In this document: positions 33,485 through 42,097 of the stretch, piece by piece
Layout: every line of letters starts with the position of its first letter
Numbering within the stretch: position 1 is the stretch's first letter
Assembly (NCBI GenBank): GCA_017407705.1
Contig: JAFQWA010000019.1
Location: 1 to 59,561, forward strand
Length of the DNA stretch: 59,561 bases
Origin: Clostridia bacterium
GTDB lineage: Bacteria; Bacillota; Clostridia; Oscillospirales; Acutalibacteraceae
Direction of reading: 5' to 3'
Position numbers and translations under genes: made by a program
Notes under the pieces: model-generated
Database searches by the model: none
What the model was told of the DNA's origin: nothing
The model's input: the letters and a program-made list of their open reading frames with translations, nothing else

Positions 33485-33512
33485 CTGCCGACTGTAATTA
33501 GTCGGCAGTATA
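33485..33512 (+). terminator. Hairpin after scfB, seven bases before tRNA-Arg
   Basis: CTGCCGAC (33485-33492) pairs with GTCGGCAG (33501-33508). Only a short AT tail follows before the tRNA begins at 33516, so it may be a weak terminator or a processing signal. Confidence 0.6.
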
Positions 33513-33515
33513 TTT

Positions 33516-33590
33516 GCCTCCATAGTTAAATGGATATAACGGGGTCCTCCTAAGACTCAGTTACAGGTTCGATTCCTGTTGGGGGTGCCA
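33516..33590 (+). tRNA. tRNA-Arg (anticodon CCU)
   Basis: A 75-base cloverleaf. The acceptor arms GCCTCCA and TGGGGGT pair with two G-U pairs; the D stem is GTTA/TAAC, the anticodon stem GGGTC/GACTC with loop CTCCTAA (anticodon CCT), the T arm ACAGG-TTCGATT-CCTGT, and CCA is encoded. It reads AGG codons. No promoter of its own is visible; it lies just after the scfB hairpin. Confidence 0.93.
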
Positions 33591-33623
33591 TATTGTAAAA
33601 TTCTCAAGGAGAATGAAGTATAT

Positions 33624-34634
33624 ATGATAGCAAATGGAGAAACCAATATAATTCGGAACAATGAACGAATTGAATGGATAGATGCATTAAAAGGGTTTGC
33701 TATTTTTTGTGTTACACTTGGCCATTTAAATATGTGGGGACCTATCGAAAAATGGATTTATTCATTTCATATGTTTCTTTTCTTCTTTCTTTCAGGCTTT
33801 CTTTTTTCTTCAAGAAAACCAACAATGGAGATATTAAAGGCACGTGTCAAAAGAATATTAATACCGTATATAGGTTGGAATGTCATATCATCTTTGATTG
33901 GAATGCTTTTCTTTGATAAAAGCTTTTCAGATTTTGTTGAAGATCTATTTATATTAGAAGGGAATCATTCGTGGAATACTCCAATTTGGTTCTTGCTAGT
34001 TTTGTTTTTAGCAGAAATAATTATAACTTTACTAAAACTTTATAAACACAAATGGCTTACTATAACTACTATTGTTATTTGCTTAGGTCTATGGATTTTG
34101 ATAGGGCACAAATGGCTTTTGTGGAAACTTAATTTACTCCCAATGGCAATTTGCTTCTTTTTATTAGGATTCATATTTAAGCCTCTTGTTTCAAAAATCC
34201 ATAAATGGTACATATTACTTTTGTTAGGAATAGGCAGTATTGTTTTTTCTTCATTAAACATTCGTATTATATACACTTATGGTAAGTTCGGGAATTATGT
34301 TTATTGTGTTCTTGCAGCTGTTTGTGGCACATTGTTTTTTATAGGCTTGTTTTCCGGCGTTAGAATGTTTAGCCGTCTACGGTTTTTGAAAGTCTGGGGA
34401 AGAAACTCAATGATTATAATGGCGACACAGTTTTTTGTTTTTAAAGTTGTATCTTTCCTTTCTGTAAGATTATTAAATATTGATCTGATTAATTATAAAA
34501 GTACCGTTGTTGCTCTGATTCTTGCTTTATCAATCGCTGCATTAATAAATTTATTGGTTGTATTATTTAAAAAATATACCAGTAACATTAAATTTCTTAA
34601 AACTATTGGTGAGATCTTCGGCATACAGTATTGA
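33624..34634 (+). CDS. Acyltransferase family 3 membrane protein
   Basis: A 336-residue integral membrane protein with about ten helices. The N terminus 'RIEWIDALKGFAIFCVTLGH' with the conserved His, then 'WIYSFHMFLFFFLSGFLF', is typical of the Acyl_transf_3/OafA group and of fucose 4-O-acetylase-like proteins, which O-acetylate cell-surface sugars. The gene is clearly more AT-rich than its neighbours and begins 34 bases after the tRNA-Arg gene, both hints of lateral gain. AAGGAG precedes the ATG at 33624; the longer frame would start inside the tRNA. Confidence 0.88.
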   Translation: MIANGETNIIRNNERIEWIDALKGFAIFCVTLGHLNMWGPIEKWIYSFHMFLFFFLSGFLFSSRKPTMEILKARVKRILIPYIGWNVISSLIGMLFFDKSFSDFVEDLFILEGNHSWNTPIWFLLVLFLAEIIITLLKLYKHKWLTITTIVICLGLWILIGHKWLLWKLNLLPMAICFFLLGFIFKPLVSKIHKWYILLLLGIGSIVFSSLNIRIIYTYGKFGNYVYCVLAAVCGTLFFIGLFSGVRMFSRLRFLKVWGRNSMIIMATQFFVFKVVSFLSVRLLNIDLINYKSTVVALILALSIAALINLLVVLFKKYTSNIKFLKTIGEIFGIQY

Positions 34635-34711
34635 TTCGGGACATTTCAGTATTTATACGGTAATATGATGGTCACCCATAAGTATTTTATAGTTTAGTTT
34701 AAATGAGAGAC

Positions 34712-34747
34712 AAAAATCCCGAACGTTTATGCGTTCGGGATTTTTAA
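34712..34747. terminator. Bidirectional terminator between acyltransferase and mtaB
   Basis: A 14-base-pair stem (34712-34725 with 34732-34745) with A5 on the left and T5 on the right around a six-base loop. It serves both converging genes. The 80 bases between the acyltransferase stop and this hairpin hold nothing recognisable. Confidence 0.9.
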
Positions 34748-34751
34748 TTTC

Positions 34752-36038
34752 TTATCCAACTATTTCACCAATACAACTTTCGTTATCCACAGAAAGGAGT
34801 TTTACATTCATTATCTTTCCGCAGGGGTTTGTATCGCTGTTTACTTTTACCAAAGTATAGTTTGGGGTATATCCCTCATAAAAACCGTCTTTAGTGCGGT
34901 TTTCAAACAAAACAGGGGAGATGAGTCCAATCTGACTTTGCAAAAATTTTGCCTGAGTTTCGTTGGCGGCGGCAATCATCTTACTGCTTCTATGGTGCTT
35001 TTGCTGATTGGACACTTGCTGTGCAAAATCATAAGCCTTAGTACCTTTTCTACGTGAATAAGCAAAAACATGTGCCTTTGCAAAGCCGATTTCTTTCAGG
35101 AAATTAAGCGATATATCAAAATCCTCGTCGGTCTCACCTGCAAAGCCCACCATTATATCGGTTGTAATTGAGCAATTATCAAAACTTTCTCTTAACTTAT
35201 TTATAAGCTGACGGTAAAACTCAGTGTCGTAATGACGGTTCATAGCCTTTAAGGTTTTATCGCAGCCTGATTGCAGTGATAAATGAAACTGAGGACAGAG
35301 CTTTTCAATTTTCGCCAGACGCTCAATCACATCATCGGTAAACTGGTCCGGCTCCATTGAACCTAATCTAACACGCTCAATACCGTCAACACCGGCAGCA
35401 GCTTCAACTGCATCAGCAAGACACAAACCGTTTTCCTTGCCGTAAGCCGAGAGGTTGATGCCGATAAGCACCACCTCTTTGTATCCTGCATCAGCCAAGG
35501 CGGTTACCTCAGTGACTATATTATCAATGGATTTTGAACGCACTCTGCCTCTGGCATAGGGAATAATGCAGTATGAACAAAATCTGTCACAACCGTCTTC
35601 AATCTTCAAAAAAGCTTTAGTGCGCTCGTAAAAATCGGTAATAGTGCTTTGTACCAGTGTTTTATCGTGAGGCTGAACGTCCACAATCTGCTTATTATCA
35701 ATTAAGAATTTGGAAATTGATGATGTCAGCAGATTGTTAGTAGCGTTACCAAGAACAATGTCTGCCTCAGTAAGTGCAGCAGCCTCATTTGTAAAGGCCT
35801 GGGGCATACAGCCTGTCAAAACAATAACGGCATCTGGCAGCATACGGCGGTATTTTCTCACCATCTGACGGGTCTTTCTGTCGCTTTCTGCAGTAACGGT
35901 GCAGGAATTGATGATAAACACATCAGGCTGATCCTGCGCAGTTACTATCTCGTATCCGTTTTTTATAAGATCCTCTCGCATAAGCTCGGTTTCATACTGA
36001 TTTACCTTGCAACCGAGAGTAAAAAATGCAGCTCGCAT
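34752..36038 (-). CDS. mtaB: tRNA t6A37 methylthiotransferase MtaB
   Basis: A 428-residue radical SAM methylthiotransferase that turns t6A37 into ms2t6A37. It has 'FTLGCKVNQYETELM' (the MtaB form of the first cluster motif), 'NSCTVTAESDRKTRQ', 'LTGCMPQAF' and the SAM motif 'CDRFCSYC'. It is the second such enzyme in the window beside MiaB, with a different tRNA target. The start at 36038 matches the usual MtaB N terminus; 36050 is possible. No Shine-Dalgarno site is visible and the promoter -10 lies only about 30 bases upstream. Confidence 0.93.
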   Translation of the reverse strand: MRAAFFTLGCKVNQYETELMREDLIKNGYEIVTAQDQPDVFIINSCTVTAESDRKTRQMVRKYRRMLPDAVIVLTGCMPQAFTNEAAALTEADIVLGNATNNLLTSSISKFLIDNKQIVDVQPHDKTLVQSTITDFYERTKAFLKIEDGCDRFCSYCIIPYARGRVRSKSIDNIVTEVTALADAGYKEVVLIGINLSAYGKENGLCLADAVEAAAGVDGIERVRLGSMEPDQFTDDVIERLAKIEKLCPQFHLSLQSGCDKTLKAMNRHYDTEFYRQLINKLRESFDNCSITTDIMVGFAGETDEDFDISLNFLKEIGFAKAHVFAYSRRKGTKAYDFAQQVSNQQKHHRSSKMIAAANETQAKFLQSQIGLISPVLFENRTKDGFYEGYTPNYTLVKVNSDTNPCGKIMNVKLLSVDNESCIGEIVG

Positions 36039-36065
36039 ATAAAAACTCATAAATGATTTTTTATC

Positions 36066-36094
36066 ATTATAATACATCTTTACAACTATTTCAA
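36066..36094 (-). promoter_or_regulatory. Promoter for mtaB (very short leader)
   Basis: Minus strand: TTGAAA (36094-36089), 17-base spacer, TATAAT (36071-36066). The expected start site is about 10-22 bases before the candidate start codons, leaving little room for a ribosome site. Confidence 0.65.
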
Positions 36095-36133
36095 ATACAA
36101 CTTAAAAAATCCCTAAAAAATGTAAAAAAACAC

Positions 36134-36162
36134 TTGCATATTGAAATCGACTGTGATATACT
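36134..36162 (+). promoter_or_regulatory. Promoter for rpsB-tsf
   Basis: TTGCAT (36134-36139), 17 bases, TATACT (36157-36162). It diverges from the mtaB promoter 40 bases away. Confidence 0.65.
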
Positions 36163-36168
36163 ATTACG

Positions 36169-36260
36169 GCAATACTCACGCTTTGTGATCAGATCGTCTG
36201 TTCCCGATGGCTTCGGGTGGCGGTTTGAGATGACCGAAGCGGCGGTAAAAAAACAAAAAT
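36169..36260 (+). promoter_or_regulatory. Structured 5' leader of rpsB
   Basis: About 106 bases separate the expected start site from the rpsB ATG. Two or three small GC-rich hairpins can form (for example CCCGA/TCGGG near 36203-36217 and ACCG/CGGT near 36234-36247). Ribosomal protein operons are often autoregulated through such leaders; I do not recognise a known motif, so this is a candidate only. Confidence 0.35.
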
Positions 36261-36274
36261 GGAGGACAAAAATT

Positions 36275-37027
36275 ATGTCAGTAGTTTCAATGAAACAGCT
36301 TCTTGAAGCAGGTGTTCACTTCGGACATCAGACAAGACGCTGGAACCCCAAAATGGCCACCTATATTTTCACAGAGAGAAACGGTATTTATATTATCGAT
36401 CTTCAGAAAACTGTGAAAAAGCTTGAGGAGGCTTACAATCTTGTTCGTGACCTTTCAGCTGAAGGCAAGGACATCCTTTTCGTAGGTACTAAAAAGCAGG
36501 CTCAGGATTCCGTTAAGGAAGAGGCTGAATACTGCGGTATGCCTTACGTTAATGCTCGTTGGTTGGGCGGTATGATGACTAACTTCCGCACAATCCGTAG
36601 AAGAATTGAGCGTCTTAATCAGCTTCGCACAATGGAGCAGGACGGCACTTTCGAGCTTCTCCCCAAAAAGGAAGTTATCAAACTCCGTGGCGAGATCGAG
36701 CGTCTTGAGAAATTCCTCGGTGGTATTCAGAACATGAACAAGCTCCCCGGCGCTTTGTTTATCGTTGATCCCCGTAAAGAGCGTATTGCTGTTATGGAAG
36801 CTAAAAAGCTTGGTATTCCGATCGTTGCTATCGTTGATACAAACTGCGATCCCGATGAGATCGACTATGTAATCCCCGGTAATGACGACGCTATCCGTGC
36901 TGTTAAACTTATTGCAAATACTATTGCTAATGCTGTTATCGAAGGCAGACAGGGTGAGCAGGGCTCCGCTGCTGCAGAGGAAGTAGAAGAGGTTGCTGAG
37001 GAAGCAACTGAGCAAGCAGCTGAATAA
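36275..37027 (+). CDS. rpsB: 30S ribosomal protein S2
   Basis: A 250-residue S2 with the diagnostic '[22 protein letters not shown]' N terminus, '[17 protein letters not shown]' and '[14 protein letters not shown]'. The C terminus carries a short acidic Ala/Glu-rich tail. The ATG at 36275 follows GGAGG; the long upstream frame runs through the promoter and leader and is not coding. It is co-transcribed with tsf 33 bases downstream. Confidence 0.98.
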   Translation: MSVVSMKQLLEAGVHFGHQTRRWNPKMATYIFTERNGIYIIDLQKTVKKLEEAYNLVRDLSAEGKDILFVGTKKQAQDSVKEEAEYCGMPYVNARWLGGMMTNFRTIRRRIERLNQLRTMEQDGTFELLPKKEVIKLRGEIERLEKFLGGIQNMNKLPGALFIVDPRKERIAVMEAKKLGIPIVAIVDTNCDPDEIDYVIPGNDDAIRAVKLIANTIANAVIEGRQGEQGSAAAEEVEEVAEEATEQAAE

Positions 37028-37060
37028 TTATATATTTTAAAATTACAGGAGGATGCTATT

Positions 37061-37963
37061 ATGGCTTTTACTGCAAAAGATGTTCAGGCATTAAGAGAAA
37101 AAACCGGTTGCGGTATGATGGATTGCAAAAAAGCACTCGTTGAGTGCGATGGCGATATGGACAAGGCTGTTGACTATTTGAGAGAAAAAGGTCTTGCTTC
37201 ACAGCAGAAAAAAGCAGGCAGAATTGCTGCTGAAGGTACTGTTTATACTTGCGTAAAGAACGGTGTTGGTGCAGTTGTTGAGATCAATGCTGAAACTGAC
37301 TTCGTTGCAGGTAGCGATGCTTTCAAAGAGCTTGCTGCTAAGATCGCAGGTGTTGTTATTGACCAGAACCCCGCTGATCTTGACGCTCTCTTAGAGTGCA
37401 AGGAAGACGGCAAAACTGTTTCTGAGATGGTTCAGGATCTGTTCCTGGTTGTTCGTGAGAACATTAAAGTTCGTCGTTTCGCAAGATACGAGGGCGTTGT
37501 TTCAACTTACATCCACGGTGGCGGTAGAATCGGTGTTATGGTTAAATTCGATACCACTGATGAGATCGCTAACAGCGCTGAGTTCCAGGCTGCTGCTAAG
37601 GACGTAGCTATGCAGGTTGCTGCTGCTAACCCCTTGTTCTTAAACAAAGAGTCAGTTGATCCTGAGGTTGTTGAGCACGAGAAGAAGATCCTTACAGAGC
37701 AGGTTATCAACGAAGGCAAACCCGCTCAGATCGCTGAGAAGATCGTTATGGGTAAAATGGCTAAGTATTACAAAGAGAACTGCTTGGTTGACCAGATCTT
37801 CGTTAAGGATAATGACCTTACCGTTCAGAAATATATTGACGGTGTTGCAAAACAGCTCGGCGGCACAGTTGCTATTGTTGGCTTCGAGCGTTTTGAAAAG
37901 GGCGAAGGCTTGCAGAAGAGAGAAGATAACTTCGCTGATGAAGTTGCAAGCATGGTAAAATAA
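37061..37963 (+). CDS. tsf: Elongation factor Ts
   Basis: A 300-residue nucleotide exchange factor for EF-Tu. The N-terminal UBA-like domain has 'LREKTGCGMMDCKKALVECDGD', and 'EINAETDFVAGSDAFKEL' is the EF-Tu-contacting core, followed by 'YIHGGGRIGVMV' and the coiled coil. The length is normal. AGGAGG precedes the ATG, and a strong terminator follows. Confidence 0.98.
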   Translation: MAFTAKDVQALREKTGCGMMDCKKALVECDGDMDKAVDYLREKGLASQQKKAGRIAAEGTVYTCVKNGVGAVVEINAETDFVAGSDAFKELAAKIAGVVIDQNPADLDALLECKEDGKTVSEMVQDLFLVVRENIKVRRFARYEGVVSTYIHGGGRIGVMVKFDTTDEIANSAEFQAAAKDVAMQVAAANPLFLNKESVDPEVVEHEKKILTEQVINEGKPAQIAEKIVMGKMAKYYKENCLVDQIFVKDNDLTVQKYIDGVAKQLGGTVAIVGFERFEKGEGLQKREDNFADEVASMVK

Positions 37964-37985
37964 TTTACCTAATATGTAAAATCAC

Positions 37986-38027
37986 AAGATTGGCTGAATT
38001 TTCTTTCAGCCAATCTTTATTTTTTTA
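37986..38027 (+). terminator. Intrinsic terminator after tsf
   Basis: A 13-base-pair stem (37986-37998 with 38005-38017) and a T-rich tail of about eight bases. Confidence 0.9.
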
Positions 38028-38037
38028 GGTAAATTAC

Positions 38038-38067
38038 TTGTATATTCATACAAATATATGTTATAAT
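38038..38067 (+). promoter_or_regulatory. Promoter for the dxs-recN cluster
   Basis: TTGTAT (38038-38043), an 18-base spacer and TATAAT (38062-38067), about 30 bases before the dxs start. Confidence 0.6.
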
Positions 38068-38098
38068 CATAAGGATTAAACTAATAAAGGAATTTTCA

Positions 38099-39973
38099 AT
38101 GGACAATAAAAGGCTTTTAAACACAATTAAATCACCTGATGATTTGAAAAAACTTAATAAACAGCAGCTTGATATACTTTGCACTCAGATTCGTGAGGAG
38201 CTTATTTCCACTGTTTCTAAAAACGGCGGACATTTAGCGTCTAATCTGGGTGTTGTTGAGCTTACCGTTGCTTTGCATAAGAATTTTAACTGTCCTGAAG
38301 ATAAGATCGTTTTTGACGTAGGTCATCAGTGCTATGCCCACAAAATGCTTACCGGCAGACTGGATAAATTCTCAACTATCCGTACAAAAGACGGTATTTC
38401 GGGATTTCCACGTCCTGATGAAAGCAAGTATGATGCTTTTATTGCAGGTCACAGCAGTACATCTATTTCAGCAGGTTTTGGACTCTCGGAAGCAATGCAG
38501 ATCAAAAACGAGAAGGGATATGTGGTTGCTGTTATCGGTGACGGTGCGTTATCAGGCGGCCTTGCATATGAAGCGTTGAATAACGCAGGCAGAAGTCACG
38601 ATAATCTGATTGTTATTTTGAATGATAACAAGATGTCTATTTCTAAAAACGTCGGCGCTATGTCACGTTATCTGGCGGTTATTCGTTCACGTCCGAAGTA
38701 TTATAAATTCAAGATTACCACTGATAAGATCGTATCAAATATACCGCTTATCGGTAAGTATTTAAGACGCTTTTTGTTCGGCATCAAAAGCGGTATCAAA
38801 AGCGTTCTTTATAACAGTACCATCTTTGAGGATATGGGTTTTGCTTATTTAGGACCTATTGACGGTCACGACCTTGATAAACTTGATTCAATTTTAACTC
38901 TTGCAAAAACTATGAACAGACCTGCCTTGGTGCATATAAACACCGTTAAAGGCAAGGGCTACGGCTTTGCAGAGAAGGATCCTAATGTATTTCACGGTGT
39001 TTCGTCCTTTGACGTGGATACCGGTGAGAGAATATCCGGCGGCGATAATTTTTCTGATGAGTTTGGCAAAACTGTATGTGAATTTGCTGAAAAAGACAGT
39101 AGGATCTGCGGTATAACTGCCGCTATGTGTGAGAGCACGGGTTTAAGTGAGTTTAAAAACAAATACAAAAACAGATTTTTTGATGTTGGTATTGCCGAGC
39201 AGCACGCAGTTACCTTTGCATCGGGACTCAGCATCAGCGGACTTGTACCTGTTTTTGCGGTTTATTCTACCTTTTTACAGCGTGCTTATGACCAGATCAT
39301 TCACGATGCCGCTATACAAAACCTAAAGGTTGTACTGGGTATTGACCGTGCAGGTGTTGTTGGTGAGGACGGCGAAACACATCAGGGTGTTTTTGACGTT
39401 GCGTTTTTAAACAGCATTCCTAACGTTACTGTTTACTCACCTTGCACCTATGATGAGCTTAAAGCTGATCTTAATAACGCTGTTTATAATAACAGCGGTG
39501 TTTGTGCTGTCAGATATCCCAGAGGTAAACAGCCTAAATTACCCGATGATTATAAATCCAGTGGCGCTGCTTATGATATTTACGGTGATAAGGATGCATC
39601 TGTTGCCATTGTGACCTACGGTCGAATTTTTGCAAATTGTGTTGATGCTTATAAAATGCTTAAAAACGAGGGTATTTCCGTTAAAATTATTAAGCTTAAC
39701 CGAATCAAACCCATTGATAAAAACGCCGTAAACGAGGCACTGGGCTGCGATAAGCTGTATTTTCACGAAGAGGGTATGAAAATAGGCGGTGTATCAGAGC
39801 ATTTTGCTTCACTTTGCTATGAAAACGGCTACAAAGGCAGCATCAGTATAACCGCTATTAACGATGTTTTCGTACCTCACGCATCAGTTAGCGATACATT
39901 AAAAAGTTTGCATTTAGACAGTGATTCTATATACCAAAAAATCAAAGGAGAGTGTGGCCTTTGTCAGCAGTAA
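38099..39973 (+). CDS. dxs: 1-deoxy-D-xylulose-5-phosphate synthase
   Basis: A 624-residue thiamine-diphosphate enzyme, first step of the MEP isoprenoid pathway (pyruvate plus glyceraldehyde 3-phosphate). It has 'GGHLASNLGVVELTVALH', 'DVGHQCYAHKMLTGR', the TPP motif 'IGDGALSGGLAYEALNNAG', 'YLGPIDGHDL' and 'GIAEQHAVTFASGLS'. It heads the dxs-tlyA-nadK-argR-recN cluster known from Bacillus and Clostridium, and overlaps tlyA by 13 bases. Its product feeds, among others, the isopentenyl groups used by MiaA. Confidence 0.97.
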   Translation: MDNKRLLNTIKSPDDLKKLNKQQLDILCTQIREELISTVSKNGGHLASNLGVVELTVALHKNFNCPEDKIVFDVGHQCYAHKMLTGRLDKFSTIRTKDGISGFPRPDESKYDAFIAGHSSTSISAGFGLSEAMQIKNEKGYVVAVIGDGALSGGLAYEALNNAGRSHDNLIVILNDNKMSISKNVGAMSRYLAVIRSRPKYYKFKITTDKIVSNIPLIGKYLRRFLFGIKSGIKSVLYNSTIFEDMGFAYLGPIDGHDLDKLDSILTLAKTMNRPALVHINTVKGKGYGFAEKDPNVFHGVSSFDVDTGERISGGDNFSDEFGKTVCEFAEKDSRICGITAAMCESTGLSEFKNKYKNRFFDVGIAEQHAVTFASGLSISGLVPVFAVYSTFLQRAYDQIIHDAAIQNLKVVLGIDRAGVVGEDGETHQGVFDVAFLNSIPNVTVYSPCTYDELKADLNNAVYNNSGVCAVRYPRGKQPKLPDDYKSSGAAYDIYGDKDASVAIVTYGRIFANCVDAYKMLKNEGISVKIIKLNRIKPIDKNAVNEALGCDKLYFHEEGMKIGGVSEHFASLCYENGYKGSISITAINDVFVPHASVSDTLKSLHLDSDSIYQKIKGECGLCQQ

Positions 39974-40764
39974 GACTTGATGTATATTTGCTGGAAAACG
40001 GACTTGTAACATCCCGTGAAAAGGCAAAATCGGTAATTATGTCCGGTGTTGTCTTTGTTGACAATCAAAAGGCTGACAAACCCGGTATGCAGGTTAAAGA
40101 CGGGCAGACTGTGGAAGTCAGGGGAGATACTCTTAAATACGTCAGCCGTGGCGGATTAAAGCTTGAAAAGGCTATGCAGCAGTTTGATATTAGCTTAGAC
40201 GGTAAAATATGCGCTGATATAGGTGCATCTACCGGCGGCTTTACCGATTGTATGCTGAAAAACGGTGCCAGTAAGGTTTACGCCATTGACGTGGGCTACG
40301 GTCAGTTGGCTTGGAGTCTCAGAACAGATGAGAGAGTTGTTAACTTAGAACGTACTAATTTCAGATATGTTACAAAAGAACAGATTCTCGATGAATTGGA
40401 TTTTGCATCGGTGGACGTGTCTTTTATCTCACTCACACTTATTTTGCCGGTTTTACACACCCTGCTTAAAGACGGATGCAGTGCTGTTTGTCTTATAAAA
40501 CCTCAGTTTGAGGCAGGTAAGGAAAAAGTGGGTAAAAAGGGCGTTGTTAGGGATGCTACTGTGCATCTTGAAGTGGTTGAGAAGATCATAAACTTTGCTT
40601 TAAATAACGGATTTTCGGTCAATAACATTGAATTTTCACCTATAAAAGGTCCTCAGGGGAATATTGAATATTTAATACATATTACCAAATCCGAAAACGC
40701 TCAGTATTTCTGCGACACCACTGCAGATGAGCTTATTTCTAAATCCCATATTGAATTATCATAA
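39961..40764 (+). CDS. tlyA: TlyA-family rRNA 2'-O-methyltransferase
   Basis: A 267-residue protein with an N-terminal S4 RNA-binding domain ('RLDVYLLENGLVTSREKAK') and an FtsJ-like SAM methyltransferase domain ('CADIGASTGGFTDCML', 'YAIDVGYGQLAW', 'VDVSFISLTLILP', 'KPQFEAGKEKVGKKG'). Relatives methylate ribose of cytidines in rRNA. TTG at 39961 is the likely start, 11 bases after AAAGGAG; a GTG three codons earlier is too close. It overlaps the dxs end. Confidence 0.92.
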   Translation: MSAVRLDVYLLENGLVTSREKAKSVIMSGVVFVDNQKADKPGMQVKDGQTVEVRGDTLKYVSRGGLKLEKAMQQFDISLDGKICADIGASTGGFTDCMLKNGASKVYAIDVGYGQLAWSLRTDERVVNLERTNFRYVTKEQILDELDFASVDVSFISLTLILPVLHTLLKDGCSAVCLIKPQFEAGKEKVGKKGVVRDATVHLEVVEKIINFALNNGFSVNNIEFSPIKGPQGNIEYLIHITKSENAQYFCDTTADELISKSHIELS

Positions 40765-40775
40765 GGAGGTAAAGT

Positions 40776-41636
40776 ATGAAAGCTGCTATTATTTTGAATC
40801 GTGAGGGCGTAGCTCAGGAAATTGTTTTGGATATTTGCAAAACCCTCACTGATCTTGATATTTTACCTTGCTTTCAAGAGGAGTATTCCGAAGAATACAC
40901 AAGACCCTTTGTTCATTTACCCTTTGATAAAATTATGACTGACTGTGACGTGATTTTAGCTATCGGCGGTGACGGTACTATTCTTCACGCCGCAAAGCAG
41001 GCTGCGTTTAATAATAAGAAGGTGCTTGGTATCAACTGCGGCAGACTTGGTTATACTGCAGGTTTAGAGTCGGATGAATTAGAGCTTTTAAAGGCGCTTA
41101 AATCCGGCGAGTATAACGTGGATAAACGTATGATGCTGGAGGTTGACGTTATAGGCGCAACAGGACAGAAAAGCACATATTATTGTGTAAATGACGCTGT
41201 TATCTCCAAAGGTGCATTGTCACGTATTATTGACATTACTGTTTGCTTTGATTCTAAGGCAAAAACGAGCTACCGTTCCGACGGTATTATCGTTTCTACT
41301 CCCACAGGCTCAACTGCATATTCTATGTCTGCAGGTGGACCTATTTTGGATCCCGGTATTAACGGTATTATCGTAACACCCATTTGCGCTCATTCATTTT
41401 TCACAAGACCTATGGTGTTAAACCCCGATGCTGAGGTCACTATTGCCGCTACTGTACGTAATGACAGTGAGTCTTATCTCACTATTGACGGTGAAAAGGC
41501 TATAAAATTGCGTAATGACAGTAAGGTTGTGGTGCGTAGAGCAAAGGAATATACCGCAGATCTTATCAAGATAAAAAATGATAATTTTTTGCAGATATTA
41601 CATAAGAAAATGATAGAAAGGAGATCAGGAAATTGA
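40776..41636 (+). CDS. nadK: NAD kinase
   Basis: A 286-residue NAD kinase making NADP+ from NAD+ and ATP or polyphosphate. Motif 'AIGGDGTILHAAK' holds the GGDGT catalytic/phosphate loop, 'GINCGRLGYTAGLE' follows, and the second conserved region is 'YRSDGIIVSTPTGSTAYSMSAGGPI'. AAGGAGG precedes the ATG. The stop overlaps the argR start by four bases. Confidence 0.96.
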   Translation: MKAAIILNREGVAQEIVLDICKTLTDLDILPCFQEEYSEEYTRPFVHLPFDKIMTDCDVILAIGGDGTILHAAKQAAFNNKKVLGINCGRLGYTAGLESDELELLKALKSGEYNVDKRMMLEVDVIGATGQKSTYYCVNDAVISKGALSRIIDITVCFDSKAKTSYRSDGIIVSTPTGSTAYSMSAGGPILDPGINGIIVTPICAHSFFTRPMVLNPDAEVTIAATVRNDSESYLTIDGEKAIKLRNDSKVVVRRAKEYTADLIKIKNDNFLQILHKKMIERRSGN

Positions 41637-42079
41637 AACGTAAAAGACATGAAAAAATATTGAGTCTTATTAAAGAGTTCACTATCACTACTCAGGAAGA
41701 GCTTTTGGAAATGCTCAAAAACAGTGGATTTGACGTTACTCAGGCTACAGTTTCAAGAGATATCAAAGAACTCAAACTTATAAAAACTACCGACGCTAAT
41801 AACGTTTATCGTTATGCCACTATGAAGACCCACGCACATCCTGTATCTCCAAAATTTGCTGATATTTTTATCAGCAGCGTTATTTCCATTACCAATGCAA
41901 TGAACGACGTTGTTATCAAGTGCTATCCGGGTATGGCAAACGCCGCTTGTGCAGCCCTTGACAGTATGGAGTTTGACGAAATAGTAGGAACCTTAGCCGG
42001 TGATGATACTATTTTTGTTATAGCAAAAAGTGAGGCTGCCGCAGTTAATTTGTGTCAGCATTTAAGTAGGATAAAATAA
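41633..42079 (+). CDS. argR: Arginine repressor ArgR/AhrC
   Basis: A 148-residue regulator. The N-terminal winged helix ('KRHEKILSLIKEFTITTQEELL', 'GFDVTQATVSRDIKELKLIK') is followed by the hexamerisation/arginine-binding domain ('CYPGMANAACAALDSMEFDEIVGTLAGDDTIFV' region). It starts at TTG with AAAGGAGAT upstream. In the family, arginine-bound hexamers repress arginine synthesis and activate catabolism; the target genes are not in this window. It lies between nadK and recN as in Bacillus. Confidence 0.96.
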   Translation: MKRKRHEKILSLIKEFTITTQEELLEMLKNSGFDVTQATVSRDIKELKLIKTTDANNVYRYATMKTHAHPVSPKFADIFISSVISITNAMNDVVIKCYPGMANAACAALDSMEFDEIVGTLAGDDTIFVIAKSEAAAVNLCQHLSRIK

Positions 42080-42097
42080 CATCGGGAGGAAAATAGC

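Noticed and set aside
34635-34711. Direct repeat of the tRNA-Arg 3' end (att site) after the acyltransferase
   Set aside because: I looked for the tail of the tRNA in the gap and found none, and there is no integrase; integration by an island is not shown.
36053-36274. 74-codon N-terminal extension of rpsB
   Set aside because: Covers the mtaB and rpsB promoters and the leader; S2 begins at 36275 after GGAGG.
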